Origin: an uncultured Clostridia bacterium
GTDB lineage: Bacteria; Bacillota; Clostridia; Christensenellales; UBA1242
DNA: 64,000 nt
Reading direction: 5' to 3'
Assembly (NCBI GenBank): GCA_934748015.1
Contig: CAKVHF010000002.1
Coordinates: 186,001-250,000 of the forward strand
Part shown: positions 47,704 to 56,019 of the stretch, piece by piece
Position numbering within the stretch: position 1 is the stretch's first letter
How the letters are laid out: every line of letters begins with the position of its first letter
Made by a program: the position numbers and the translations under genes
The notes under the pieces: model-generated
The model's input: only the letters and a program-made list of their open reading frames with translations
The model's database searches: none
What the model was told of the DNA's origin: nothing

Positions 47704-48890
47704 AAGAAATAATAGGTAGTAATTATGGGCTTAGAGCGTACACCGAAGTACAGGAAATTAAACAAACATTACTTAATGATTATGATAGTAAAAATATTAG
47801 TACTGCATTAAACAGTACGAAATATATATTTAATAACACTTATACTAATTTTAGCAAAAATATATCAGTTAATTACAAAAACTCTTATGGTTATGTCAAA
47901 ATATTGTATGATTGTGACAAAAACTATAGTGATTGTAAAATAATTGTTAAACAAAATAGTGTGACTGTGTATAATGGTGCTTTCAATAATTATATCGAAA
48001 TTGGTGTTAAATATTTTAACACCAATACATTTAGTTTTGATATTGCTTGTAGTAATAAAGATCTTAATTTTGCAATAGAATTTTTGGGACAAAATAACGC
48101 AAATGAGTGTAAGCAAATATTACTAAAATCGGGAAGTAATTATTATAAAATATGCAATGCCTATAACGAAACGATTGTGTATAGTTATGCATCGCTAAGT
48201 GATGCGATCAATCACAATAATTACACAAAATATAATCTGCAACTTAGGTTGCTGGATGCAAAAAATACAAGTTGTTTTGGTGGCGAAACACTTTATATTT
48301 GGGGTGTTAATTCTAGCAACAAAGTTGTGTATTATTCTTCGTCAAATTCCTTTGCGAGCAGTGCTGAAATATTTAGTTACACTGATGATAATATTGTTGG
48401 CTTACATAGTAGCAATAGTCTTATGACATACTTTCTGGAAGATGGTGTTGTTAAGTGCAAGTCAATATATAGTGATAACACTAGCAGTATCACTACATTG
48501 CAGTGTGTCAGCGACAAGAAGTATATTGCAATTATATCTAGTTGTGCTGTAAATATTGGCACAAGTATATATCAATGTTTGGTCACTAAAGATAGCAGTG
48601 GAAGATATTATTTGATTGTATTTGAAACTCCTCAGTCTACTTATGCTAATAGTTTTGTTATATACATTGGTAGCAATGCTGATTATAGCATAGACAGTAG
48701 CAATGGGGTGATAAAATTATTTGCGACAAGCGATTGTAAAACAAAAATAAAAAATATAACTATTAACACATCAGAGCATGCTTATGCGACAGCGGATAAT
48801 ACAACCATTGAGCCATGCGCATATTGTAGTGTATTAGGTGACAAGTATATTATCCAATATAGCAATTGTTTGACGGCTATAGCATTATGA
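47700..48890 (+). CDS. Putative tail fibre or receptor-binding protein
   Basis: 396 aa, coupled to the nozzle gene by an ATGA overlap. Very rich in Asn, Ser, Tyr and Ile, beta-strand pattern throughout, one domain-like segment 'GGETLYIWGVNSSNKVVYYSS' of carbohydrate-binding flavour. No named family recognised. It is clearly more AT-rich than the neighbours (AAA, ATA, TTA, TAT codons), as expected of a gene exchanged among phages. Its position favours receptor binding; that is inference. Confidence 0.5.
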   Translation: MKEIIGSNYGLRAYTEVQEIKQTLLNDYDSKNISTALNSTKYIFNNTYTNFSKNISVNYKNSYGYVKILYDCDKNYSDCKIIVKQNSVTVYNGAFNNYIEIGVKYFNTNTFSFDIACSNKDLNFAIEFLGQNNANECKQILLKSGSNYYKICNAYNETIVYSYASLSDAINHNNYTKYNLQLRLLDAKNTSCFGGETLYIWGVNSSNKVVYYSSSNSFASSAEIFSYTDDNIVGLHSSNSLMTYFLEDGVVKCKSIYSDNTSSITTLQCVSDKKYIAIISSCAVNIGTSIYQCLVTKDSSGRYYLIVFETPQSTYANSFVIYIGSNADYSIDSSNGVIKLFATSDCKTKIKNITINTSEHAYATADNTTIEPCAYCSVLGDKYIIQYSNCLTAIAL

Positions 48891-48970
48891 TAACAAGACA
48901 GCAGATGTGTTCAATAGTTCAAAGATATTTTTTGGTGGATCATTATTCTAACAAAAGGAGGTGGCGTGCA

Positions 48971-49915
48971 ATGTATACATATCGTGTAGATAAGGATACA
49001 ACAGACAAGGTTGTAAGCCTGACTAACAAGAAATCTAATAAGATGACAAAATTGATTGATGAAATCAATGATTACAACAAGGTCTTCGACACAACAGATT
49101 TCTCCAGTGTGCCTAGTAGCAAAAATAATCTGGAGCGAATGCAAGATGTGGAGATAGACCCAGACAAAATAAAATCACAAGCGGAAGGTGAACTGGCTGA
49201 TTACAAGAACACCCAAGAGAATAAGATCAAGGATGAAATAGATAAAGAGGCAGAAAACCTAACAAAAGAAAAAACTGCAGTCAACAAAAATTACGAAACA
49301 GCAAAAGCAAAAGTAAAATCAAATTATGATTCTGCTAAAGAAGATGCAAGCCAAGATGCATTGCGTAGAGGCTTGAGCCGAAGTAGTATTGTTGTTAACG
49401 TGCTGGATGCTTTTGACAAAGAGAAATTGTCAAAATACAATCAGTTAAACGAGGAGTTAACCACTAGACTAAATGAAATAGATGCGGATATTAATGGATT
49501 AAGTGCTAAGCGTGACAAAGCGTTGAGTGACTTCGATATTAGTTATGCTGTGAAATTGCAAGATAGGATCAACAGTCTAACCAGCGAGTTGGAGAAGAAG
49601 CAAAACGAAGTGCTTAAGTATAACAACGAGATAGCGGTTAAAGAAGACGAGTATAACAGAAAGTATGCAGATATGGTTCAAGAGATCAAAAACAAAAACT
49701 GGTCAAAGGAAAAAGATCTGCTAGAACTAGCCAACAAGTATGGATATGATAGTGTTGCAAAATACAAAAATTCACAAATTGTGGATAAAGCAAAAAAATT
49801 CTTTCAATCCTATGACAAGCAAGAGATAATTGACGAACTAAGAAATAATCAAGAACTAATTGATACACTAGGCAAAGATGCTGTGGATAAATTACTGAAA
49901 TATTATCAGTCATAA
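48971..49915 (+). CDS. Coiled-coil phage protein
   Basis: 314 aa from ATG 48971, set by a perfect AAAGGAGGTG (48953-48962); the frame is open upstream to 48866 without reason to use it. Residues ~50-270 are almost wholly charged helix with heptad-like patterns ('INSLTSELEKKQNEVLKYNNEI'). 'DALRRGLSRSSIVVNVLD' breaks the helix at ~130. It may be an internal virion or tail-associated protein, perhaps delivered with DNA. No enzyme motif is seen. Confidence 0.6.
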   Translation: MYTYRVDKDTTDKVVSLTNKKSNKMTKLIDEINDYNKVFDTTDFSSVPSSKNNLERMQDVEIDPDKIKSQAEGELADYKNTQENKIKDEIDKEAENLTKEKTAVNKNYETAKAKVKSNYDSAKEDASQDALRRGLSRSSIVVNVLDAFDKEKLSKYNQLNEELTTRLNEIDADINGLSAKRDKALSDFDISYAVKLQDRINSLTSELEKKQNEVLKYNNEIAVKEDEYNRKYADMVQEIKNKNWSKEKDLLELANKYGYDSVAKYKNSQIVDKAKKFFQSYDKQEIIDELRNNQELIDTLGKDAVDKLLKYYQS

Positions 49916-49918
49916 TGT

Positions 49919-50161
49919 ATGTGGCAGGAAATATTTAATTTAGCAGTCAACAATGGTCTATGGGCGGTACTGTTTTTAGTCTTGCTATTTTATGTTTTGC
50001 GTGATAGTAGACTAAGAGAGAAGAAGTATCAAGACACAATAGAGAAACTGGGCAAAACTATGGAGTGTATCGAGGATATCAAAGAAGATGTGGAAGATAT
50101 CAAAGAAAAAATAGACTTTGCTAGTAATGCCAAAGGGGATGAAGTGAATGAAAAAATATAG
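49919..50161 (+). CDS. BhlA/UviB-like holin
   Basis: 80 aa: a short amphipathic start, one membrane helix (~12-30, 'GLWAVLFLVLLFYVLR'), then a charged coiled coil ('IEDIKEDVEDIKEKI'). This plan is typical of BhlA/UviB peptides found in Clostridia phages. It should insert in the membrane and permit lysis. No ribosome site; start lies just after the preceding stop and overlaps the next gene by 14 bp, so all three are coupled. Confidence 0.75.
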   Translation: MWQEIFNLAVNNGLWAVLFLVLLFYVLRDSRLREKKYQDTIEKLGKTMECIEDIKEDVEDIKEKIDFASNAKGDEVNEKI

Positions 50162-50435
50162 TACATATGCATTTTGGGTCGCATTAGCTAGTGCAATGGT
50201 TGTGTTTCTAGAGGATATTGTCAAGGTCTTTGGCATATCCATCAATACATCTAGTGTTGAAAATCTTATATTGTCATTTTGTGGGCTATTAGTTGCCTTG
50301 GGTATTGTTAACAAGGCAGATAGTAACAACGACAATCTAGTAGACGGATCGGATGTAATAAATGCGGAAGATCAGACGGACAACGATGTGGATCAAGATA
50401 ACAACGATGATGCAGATAACCATGACGACAAATAA
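50148..50435 (+). CDS. Phage holin, phi-LC3-like
   Basis: 95 aa: two membrane helices (~8-30 and 40-58, turn 'FGISINTSSVENL'), then a strongly acidic Asp/Asn-rich tail of about 35 residues. The helix pattern 'YAFWVALASAM..FLEDI...FGI' matches phi-LC3-type holins. AAAGGGGA is the ribosome site. The lysis partner could be the amidase at 31.5 kb, since no endolysin follows. Last gene of the operon. Confidence 0.75.
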   Translation: MKKYSTYAFWVALASAMVVFLEDIVKVFGISINTSSVENLILSFCGLLVALGIVNKADSNNDNLVDGSDVINAEDQTDNDVDQDNNDDADNHDDK

Positions 50436-50456
50436 TATGTCTAAGCGATAATAGTG

Positions 50457-50508
50457 GAGTGTGAAGATTGTGTGAAATATACACAATTTTTGCACTCTAT
50501 TTTTTTTT
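50457..50508 (+). terminator. Strong terminator ending the phage operon
   Basis: A 17-bp stem (50457-50473 with 50481-50497, few imperfect pairs) and 7-nt loop are followed by a T-run to 50508. Confidence 0.85.
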
Positions 50509-50530
50509 GAGGGTATAACATTATATTTGT

Positions 50531-50559
50531 TTGACAAAAAAATGTAAGTTATATAAACT
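50531..50559 (+). promoter_or_regulatory. Promoter of the next membrane-protein gene
   Basis: TTGACA (50531-50536) with TAAACT at a 17-nt spacing (50554-50559), or TATAAA at 15 nt (50552-50557). Directly follows the terminator. Confidence 0.45.
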
Positions 50560-50603
50560 AATATAGAGTAAACTGGATGTAGGAGTAAATTTAGAAGAAA
50601 ATA

Positions 50604-51554
50604 ATGATGTATCGCAATTCTTTTAAGTTAATATTTTCTAATTTTGGATTGGTGTGGAAACTCCTATGTTATTTCTTGATCATTTTGCTGGTGACGGGTG
50701 GTATTAGTTATGCCGTTGCATCGCCTATTTTTAACGAAATAGGTTTAAGTGAGGTCTTGGCAAAATTCCCTGCATCGTTTGAAGAATTTATCAGATCACT
50801 GGATGTTAAGAGTTTTCTAGTGCAAATAGACAATATCACAACCGAAGGGGTTAACTTGATTGTAGGCAATTTTACTAATATATGGTATCTGCTGGGTATA
50901 CTTGCTGTTGTATCTGTTATTATCCCATCTATGCTAACCAATTTCTACCTAATGTCTACTTGCAATGTTTTGCATTATTATATGGGTAGTTGCACTAAGT
51001 TTGGCTTTACTGCTAGTGTGTTCGTTAATTTCTGGAAAAATGTTAGATATCAACTGGCATGTCTGGTTACAATCTTGCCACTTAAGTTGTTGACTTATTA
51101 TGCGGTTATTAGGTCTTTCGGAATTTTGGCTTCTTCTAGCCTTGTTGTTAAGATTTTAGCACCATTTATAATAATGGCAATTTATGTTATCTTGACCGCT
51201 CTTCGTGTATCATTATTTGCTGGTTGGGTGCCATTTATGGTTGTTAAGAATGCTAATGTTTGGTCCAGTCTGGTTCAAGGATTTAAGTGTATACGCAAGA
51301 GATTTGTACAGGTCTTTGCTAACTCGCTTGGTGTTGTGTTAACCATAATACTAATAAGCGTACTTGGTCTACTTACTTTTGGTGTTTCGCTAGTTATAAC
51401 TGCACCTGCTGCGTTCCTATTTATAGCGACATTTGGCATGGTTGTGTTCTATACATGTACAGGGCTTAGGTTCTATGTAGACAACGGCAATGTGTATGCC
51501 CCTAAGAAAGCCGAAATGGTGGAAAGTTACAAGATATATAAGAATGTTATTTAA
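50604..51554 (+). CDS. Polytopic membrane protein, unknown function
   Basis: 316 aa with about six membrane helices (near residues 18-42, 90-112, 140-165, 175-200, 235-258 and 262-285). A polar, helix-rich outer loop lies at ~45-85. Basic ends suggest an inside N- and C-terminus. No transporter or enzyme motif is visible. It lies 24 bp before the TasA-like exported gene and probably shares its transcript. Start is ATG 50604 or the adjacent ATG 50607; no strong ribosome site is seen. Confidence 0.6.
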   Translation: MMYRNSFKLIFSNFGLVWKLLCYFLIILLVTGGISYAVASPIFNEIGLSEVLAKFPASFEEFIRSLDVKSFLVQIDNITTEGVNLIVGNFTNIWYLLGILAVVSVIIPSMLTNFYLMSTCNVLHYYMGSCTKFGFTASVFVNFWKNVRYQLACLVTILPLKLLTYYAVIRSFGILASSSLVVKILAPFIIMAIYVILTALRVSLFAGWVPFMVVKNANVWSSLVQGFKCIRKRFVQVFANSLGVVLTIILISVLGLLTFGVSLVITAPAAFLFIATFGMVVFYTCTGLRFYVDNGNVYAPKKAEMVESYKIYKNVI

Positions 51555-51578
51555 AAAAATCAACAAAGGGATAGTCTT

Positions 51579-52223
51579 ATGACAAAGAAAATAAAAATAA
51601 TACTAGCAATATGTGCAGTTGTATTGGTAGGTGCGATAACAGGTCTAACAATAGCCATAGTAGTAGTTGCAAGCCAAGCACAAGCATCTGCATCCATGAA
51701 GGTTACATTCGTATCATTTGAGGTGTCTGCAACTGTTACTTGCAGTGCTTATGTTGTAGATATGTACAATCCTGCGGATATTCAGGGTTATGGTATGATG
51801 GTGGATGGAATAGATGCAATCAGAGTATACAAGTTAGATTCTTCTAATCAAGAAGTAGATAGCAACATGATTGAATTCAAGGCAGGTCAGGGAGAGATGA
51901 CGGACAATATTTATTTTGCTGAGACAACCTTGGATAATTATAAGTACGCTGTAAGATATCAATTTCAGATAGTTAACAATGGCAACAAACCTATCAAAGT
52001 TGTGTGTGCAACTGATACAATTGTAACCAATAAGAATATGAGAACCGAACTAAAGAGCGTAACTGATGGTACGACTGCAACCGATGGAAAATTGGAGATT
52101 AGCCTTGCTTCTGGTCAGTTAAACTTAGTATATTTATTTGTTAGACCAGATAATATCCAAGAAGATGGCACATTTGACGCAAACACCAACGGTGCATTAT
52201 CTATGACATTTACTGGTGTGTAA
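51579..52223 (+). CDS. TasA/camelysin-like exported protein
   Basis: 214 aa, AAAGGGA ribosome site. N-terminal signal or anchor at 1-33 (basic start, 'GAITGLTIAIVVVASQAQA') and then a beta-rich domain of the size and pattern of SipW/TasA-type proteins ('MKVTFVSFEVSATVTCSAYV', 'YQFQIVNNGNKPIKV'). The N-terminus resembles that of the LRR protein at 56.3 kb. It may form fibres or act on the surface; a dedicated signal peptidase is not seen in the window. Confidence 0.6.
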   Translation: MTKKIKIILAICAVVLVGAITGLTIAIVVVASQAQASASMKVTFVSFEVSATVTCSAYVVDMYNPADIQGYGMMVDGIDAIRVYKLDSSNQEVDSNMIEFKAGQGEMTDNIYFAETTLDNYKYAVRYQFQIVNNGNKPIKVVCATDTIVTNKNMRTELKSVTDGTTATDGKLEISLASGQLNLVYLFVRPDNIQEDGTFDANTNGALSMTFTGV

Positions 52224-52292
52224 GACTAGTCGATAATAAAATATGAAAAAATATTTTTTTAAAAAAATACACAACTTTTTTCAAAAAGGGTA

Positions 52293-52321
52293 TTGACAAG
52301 CACCATTTTTGATATTATAAT
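52293..52321 (+). promoter_or_regulatory. Perfect consensus promoter of a candidate small RNA
   Basis: TTGACA (52293-52298), exactly 17 nt, TATAAT (52316-52321). A full match to sigma-A consensus, rare in this window. No ORF with a ribosome site follows before the terminator at 52387. Confidence 0.75.
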
Positions 52322-52327
52322 AAGGTT

Positions 52328-52422
52328 GCATTTTAATTGATTTAAAATGTTTTTCCATTTTTCATTCTACCTATATATTTAGGTGAACAAAGGACAAACG
52401 CCTATTTGTCCTTTGTTTTTTT
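52328..52422 (+). ncRNA. Candidate ~95-nt structured small RNA
   Basis: Between the perfect promoter and the perfect terminator lies a short transcript with three hairpins: CATTTTAA with TTAAAATG (52329-52349), ACCTA with TAGGT (52369-52384) and the 12-bp terminator stem (52387-52416). Single-stranded, U-rich linkers separate them. It matches no RNA family I recognise (not SRP, 6S, tmRNA or a tRNA). A trans-acting regulator is the most natural reading. Confidence 0.5.
52387..52422 (+). terminator. Terminator of the small RNA
   Basis: Perfect 12-bp stem ACAAAGGACAAA (52387-52398) with its complement (52405-52416), 6-nt loop, T-run to 52422. Also terminates read-through from the TasA-like gene. 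The stretch 52423-52576 shows no further element beyond AT-rich DNA. Confidence 0.85.
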
Positions 52423-52576
52423 GTATAGCAAAAATACATACATATTTTGTTTGCAAAATTGTATAATTTGTGGCACAATATACGTATCGGATAGGCTATT
52501 GATCTAAGGGTAATAATTCATTAGATTTAAGGCAAACATAGCAATTAGTAAATATATATAACAAAGAAGTAAAATT

Positions 52577-53098
52577 ATGAAAAAAACAAATTATAATAAA
52601 TCCAAAACAAAATCAATAGTAGGGGATATATGGTCGATACTTATTAGCCTTACTCTACTTATATATCTATCTATAGGTTGCATTTGGGGTATATGGCATC
52701 CTACTTGGGTTGTTTTTCCTATAGCATTGGCGATTATTGGCGTTATTGATTATATAGGATTTGTTAGATATAGCAAAAATCCAACCATGGACGATGATGT
52801 TGACTCTTTTGACAAGCAATTTGAGAGGACTTTCACTTATGCTAAGTGTGTTAAGTTCTCGGGCATCTTATTTGCATTTACAGTTGTGACATATGTGGTT
52901 GTTAACTCATTTATTGGCTTGTGGCATCCGCTATGGCTTATGTTTTTTGCAATGGCGGTTATTGAGGAGACTTGTGCAATAATATTTAAGGCTAGATACA
53001 ATGATTATCAAACAACCAAGGCACAAATGATGGATATTGAGACGAAAGTGGAAGATGTTAAGGCACAAGAAGACAGCGATAAGACAGAAAAAAAATAA
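52577..53098 (+). CDS. Tandem WHPxW two-helix membrane protein
   Basis: 173 aa. Two repeats, each a membrane helix pair with the motif (W/L)-W-H-P-x-W: 'GIWHPTWVVF' at ~38-48 and 'GLWHPLWLMF' at ~113-122, about 75 residues apart, then a charged tail. This domain occurs in Bacillota membrane proteins, often next to HTH or DUF1700-type genes. Function unknown. The two repeats indicate an internal duplication. Confidence 0.6.
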   Translation: MKKTNYNKSKTKSIVGDIWSILISLTLLIYLSIGCIWGIWHPTWVVFPIALAIIGVIDYIGFVRYSKNPTMDDDVDSFDKQFERTFTYAKCVKFSGILFAFTVVTYVVVNSFIGLWHPLWLMFFAMAVIEETCAIIFKARYNDYQTTKAQMMDIETKVEDVKAQEDSDKTEKK

Positions 53099-53115
53099 AA
53101 ATGTAAAATGCGACA

Positions 53116-53151
53116 ACGGCTTATGCAAAATACTGCATAGGTCGTTTTTTT
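53116..53151 (+). terminator. Intrinsic terminator after the WHPxW gene
   Basis: A 12-bp stem with two G.T pairs (53116-53127 with 53134-53145), 6-nt loop and T7. Confidence 0.8.
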
Positions 53152-53336
53152 GTGTCAAAAGACTATGTTTTGTAATAAAAGTATATAAAACAAAGGCAAA
53201 TTTTGCTAACTTGTTTGGTGTTTTTACTATAATATAGTAAAATATTGATAGAGAAATGGAAAAAAGAAGTCTTGGATATCTAACATATATGATATAGAGA
53301 CTTACAACAAAATAATCTAAAGAGAGATAGAGGAAT

Positions 53337-55070
53337 ATGTACAAATTGAGAGATGTATTAAGCAGAATTGCCATATGTTTGTTGATACTTTTTTCGTGCA
53401 GTATGGTTGGATGCGATAGTACTAATAATGAAACAGGTGAGGGCGTTAATCTAGATGTCCTATTCAGTTACATAACTATCAACGAGGGCGAGTCAGTTAG
53501 GCTTTCGACCTTGTATAGATGCGATGGTGATGGTGAAGTTGTGATCACCAGCAGTAGTAGTGATGTAGTGTATATTAAGGAGGGCATTGCCTATGCCCGC
53601 AGTGAAGGCTTATCTACTCTAACATTCTCGTACACATCCGATAGTATAGATGTGTCGAAAAGGATCTCTTGCAAAGTTGTGTCCAGTGTGACATATGCAA
53701 GCGATGTGTATGTTGAGGATAGAGAGTTGAAGACAGGGCAGAGTGTAACCTTAAGCGAGTTATATACAGTTGTTCCTTCTGGAAGTGTCAGTAATGTTAA
53801 GATAGTATGTGAGTCCGATTGTATTAAGCGTTTGGGCGGAAGCATCAAAGCGGTCAAAGAGGGTATTGCCAAGGTCAATATAACTGTTAGCACTAGTGCA
53901 ACCGAAACTATAACTAAGACCATAACAATCACAGTTAAGCCAAAAGTGATCAATCTAACTCTTTATGCATATCTAAGGGATATGAATGACGGAGTTGTTA
54001 AGTATGCAATCGATGGTGAGTCATATAAGATATACATCAATTCTTTCAAAGGCTTTAATGCCAAGGCGGTAACTTTTTCTAACAATATTAAGACAATTTT
54101 GTCCTACAGTGATGGCAATAGAGAAGTGTATGTAGTGCATATTCTTGCTTCCGGTGATATCAATGTTACATATGATAGCGTGGATGATTATGGCCTAACT
54201 ACTATCAGCAATAATGTACCATATTATACTAGCAATGACTTCCGAGTAGACATTGTGGACAACAACAATAATGTTATGGAAGAGGTAGATGGCGTATATA
54301 CATTCTATATTGCGGAGAAATATAACAATCCTTACGCAAGCGGTGCTACTATCAAAGCATATCTTAACGATCTTCTTCTGACCGATTGTGTTACAACTGT
54401 AGTAGAAAACAAAGACAATGCTATTATTTATCGCAGAGGAAATATAACTGTTAACAAGATTGGCTCTGCTACTATGTCAATATCCAATGCATATTTCACT
54501 AGAGAGATCAAAATCGTTGTAACAAAGGCATATATTGAAGATTGCACAATAGAATATAGTAATAATGTAGTGTTGTCACAAAACAACATAATAACTTTTC
54601 AAATTGTTAAAGATCACGATTACAATTATTTGCCTGACAATATCAAATTGGTTTGTAATACTGCTGGGGTTGAAGTAAGAGATAATTATACTCTGCGGGT
54701 TACAGACAATACAGTTACTCACATTTCTGGATACATGATGATAGGGGAACTTGTTAAAGAATACTTCATAGACTGTGTGCTATACAATGTCGATAGCGTA
54801 GAGGTGTACTATAGTGGGAGTGTCATCAAAGATACATTGACTATTAGTCGTAATTATGCCACTCTTACATATTATTTCTATAATGGCAATCGTGGAGTAT
54901 CTATTGGCTCTTCTTATCCAATGCGTGCTGTTATTGATAACGGACTAACAACCAAAGAGGAGACTTTGACCAAATATCTGTATTTAAATAATTTGACTAA
55001 AGGTGTGTATACAGTAACAATATATTGTGGTGCGATAGAAATTAACAAATTGACCATTGTTGTGGAATAA
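53337..55070 (+). CDS. Lipoprotein with Ig-like (Big_2-type) domains
   Basis: 577 aa, AGAGG before ATG 53337. Signal peptide with lipobox MVGC, so Cys at ~26 is lipidated. Then beta-rich domains: 'ITINEGESVRLSTLYRCDGDGEVVITSSSSDVVYIKEGIAYARSEG' is cut from a Big_2-like fold (here split: 'INEGESVRLS', 'YIKEGIAYARSEGLSTL'); a second begins near residue 118 ('VYVEDRELKTGQSVTL', 'IKAVKEGIAKV'). The rest is Asn/Thr/Val-rich with three or more beta-sandwich-like blocks. It has the same general make-up as the N-terminal part of the giant protein, hinting at a common surface role. Confidence 0.7.
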   Translation: MYKLRDVLSRIAICLLILFSCSMVGCDSTNNETGEGVNLDVLFSYITINEGESVRLSTLYRCDGDGEVVITSSSSDVVYIKEGIAYARSEGLSTLTFSYTSDSIDVSKRISCKVVSSVTYASDVYVEDRELKTGQSVTLSELYTVVPSGSVSNVKIVCESDCIKRLGGSIKAVKEGIAKVNITVSTSATETITKTITITVKPKVINLTLYAYLRDMNDGVVKYAIDGESYKIYINSFKGFNAKAVTFSNNIKTILSYSDGNREVYVVHILASGDINVTYDSVDDYGLTTISNNVPYYTSNDFRVDIVDNNNNVMEEVDGVYTFYIAEKYNNPYASGATIKAYLNDLLLTDCVTTVVENKDNAIIYRRGNITVNKIGSATMSISNAYFTREIKIVVTKAYIEDCTIEYSNNVVLSQNNIITFQIVKDHDYNYLPDNIKLVCNTAGVEVRDNYTLRVTDNTVTHISGYMMIGELVKEYFIDCVLYNVDSVEVYYSGSVIKDTLTISRNYATLTYYFYNGNRGVSIGSSYPMRAVIDNGLTTKEETLTKYLYLNNLTKGVYTVTIYCGAIEINKLTIVVE

Positions 55071-55071
55071 G

Positions 55072-55101
55072 TTGTGTCAACAAAATATTTTGTGATAAAA
55101 T
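55072..55101 (+). promoter_or_regulatory. Promoter of the guanylate-kinase-like gene
   Basis: TTGTGT (55072-55077), 18-nt spacer, TAAAAT (55096-55101), about 50 nt before ATG 55154. Confidence 0.45.
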
Positions 55102-55153
55102 ACTTGAATATACAGAATATAATAATCTAAATATTTATACAAGGGGATAACGG

Positions 55154-55993
55154 ATGAAAAAAGGTTTTCTTACACTAGTGTCGGGGAGCAGTGGTGTTGG
55201 CAAAAATACGATCATTAGTAAATTGATGGAAGATGATAAGGATATAGCACTACTTAGGTCTTGTACTAGTAGGGCAATAAGAGTAGATGACAAGATCCAA
55301 GAGGATGGCAATTATGCTTATCATTTCTTAACCAAGGACGAGTTCGAAGACAAGATTGCCAGAGATGAAATGTTAGAGTATGATGTCTTCAGTGACAATT
55401 ATTATGGCATATCCAAGAGTGGTGTGGAAGAGGCTGTAGGCACTGGCAAAAAGGTGATCAAAGATATAACTGTCAAAGGGGTTCTTAGTTGCAAAGAGAA
55501 ACTGGATAAGGGTGTGAATATTGTGACAATATTCCTTACTCTTAAGAAGTCTGATCTTAAGAAAAGACTAATTTTGCGTCAAACTAAAGATATCTCTCGC
55601 AGGATGAAACACTATGCCTTTGAGCAAAAAAGCATACCGTTATATGATTATTGTATATACAATGATGACATAGGGTTTACTATAGAGAAGATAAAAGCTA
55701 TTATGGATTATGCGCAACACAAGTCAACCATCCTTGCGGGATGCAATTTGGGAAAATATAACGACAAAAAGGTGCAAAAAATAGTTAATAGATTGAAATC
55801 TAATAAGCGTGTAAAGCCTATCAAAGTGGCAGCGCAAAATGGTAAAATCTACATTGTGGATGGCATCAATACATATCTTGCCAGCATCAATACAGGGATG
55901 TCGGTAGTTAAGCGATTTGTAGACAATGTACAAATTGCCCCAGCTGACGAAAAATACTGGACACAATTGGTGGATCAGTATATTCAGAAATAG
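55154..55993 (+). CDS. Guanylate-kinase-like protein with ParB-like C-domain
   Basis: 279 aa, AAGGGGA before the ATG. Residues 1-190 follow guanylate kinase: P-loop SGSSGVGKN (10-18, Asn where Ser, Thr or Gly is common), 'SCTSRAIR' (37-44), 'YHFLTKDEF', 'MLEYDVFSDNYYG' and a lid-like 'RQTKDISRR'. Residues ~200-265 look like a ParB/Srx N-domain: 'NDKKVQKIVNRLKSNKRVKPIKV', then 'GKIYIVDGINTYLAS.NTG' in place of 'G..YEIIDG.RR..A....G', without the Arg pair. Normal guanylate kinases stop near 205 aa. It may be a true Gmk with a regulatory tail or a divergent signalling kinase. The fusion is seen; its role is open. Confidence 0.65.
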   Translation: MKKGFLTLVSGSSGVGKNTIISKLMEDDKDIALLRSCTSRAIRVDDKIQEDGNYAYHFLTKDEFEDKIARDEMLEYDVFSDNYYGISKSGVEEAVGTGKKVIKDITVKGVLSCKEKLDKGVNIVTIFLTLKKSDLKKRLILRQTKDISRRMKHYAFEQKSIPLYDYCIYNDDIGFTIEKIKAIMDYAQHKSTILAGCNLGKYNDKKVQKIVNRLKSNKRVKPIKVAAQNGKIYIVDGINTYLASINTGMSVVKRFVDNVQIAPADEKYWTQLVDQYIQK

Positions 55994-56019
55994 AGTACAA
56001 AATATTGAAGGAAAAAATT

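Noticed and set aside
49881..49892. Further TGTGGATAA DnaA-box matches inside genes (also near 3460)
   Set aside because: They fall in coding sequence (Val-Asp-Lys codons) as single copies, expected by chance in this composition.
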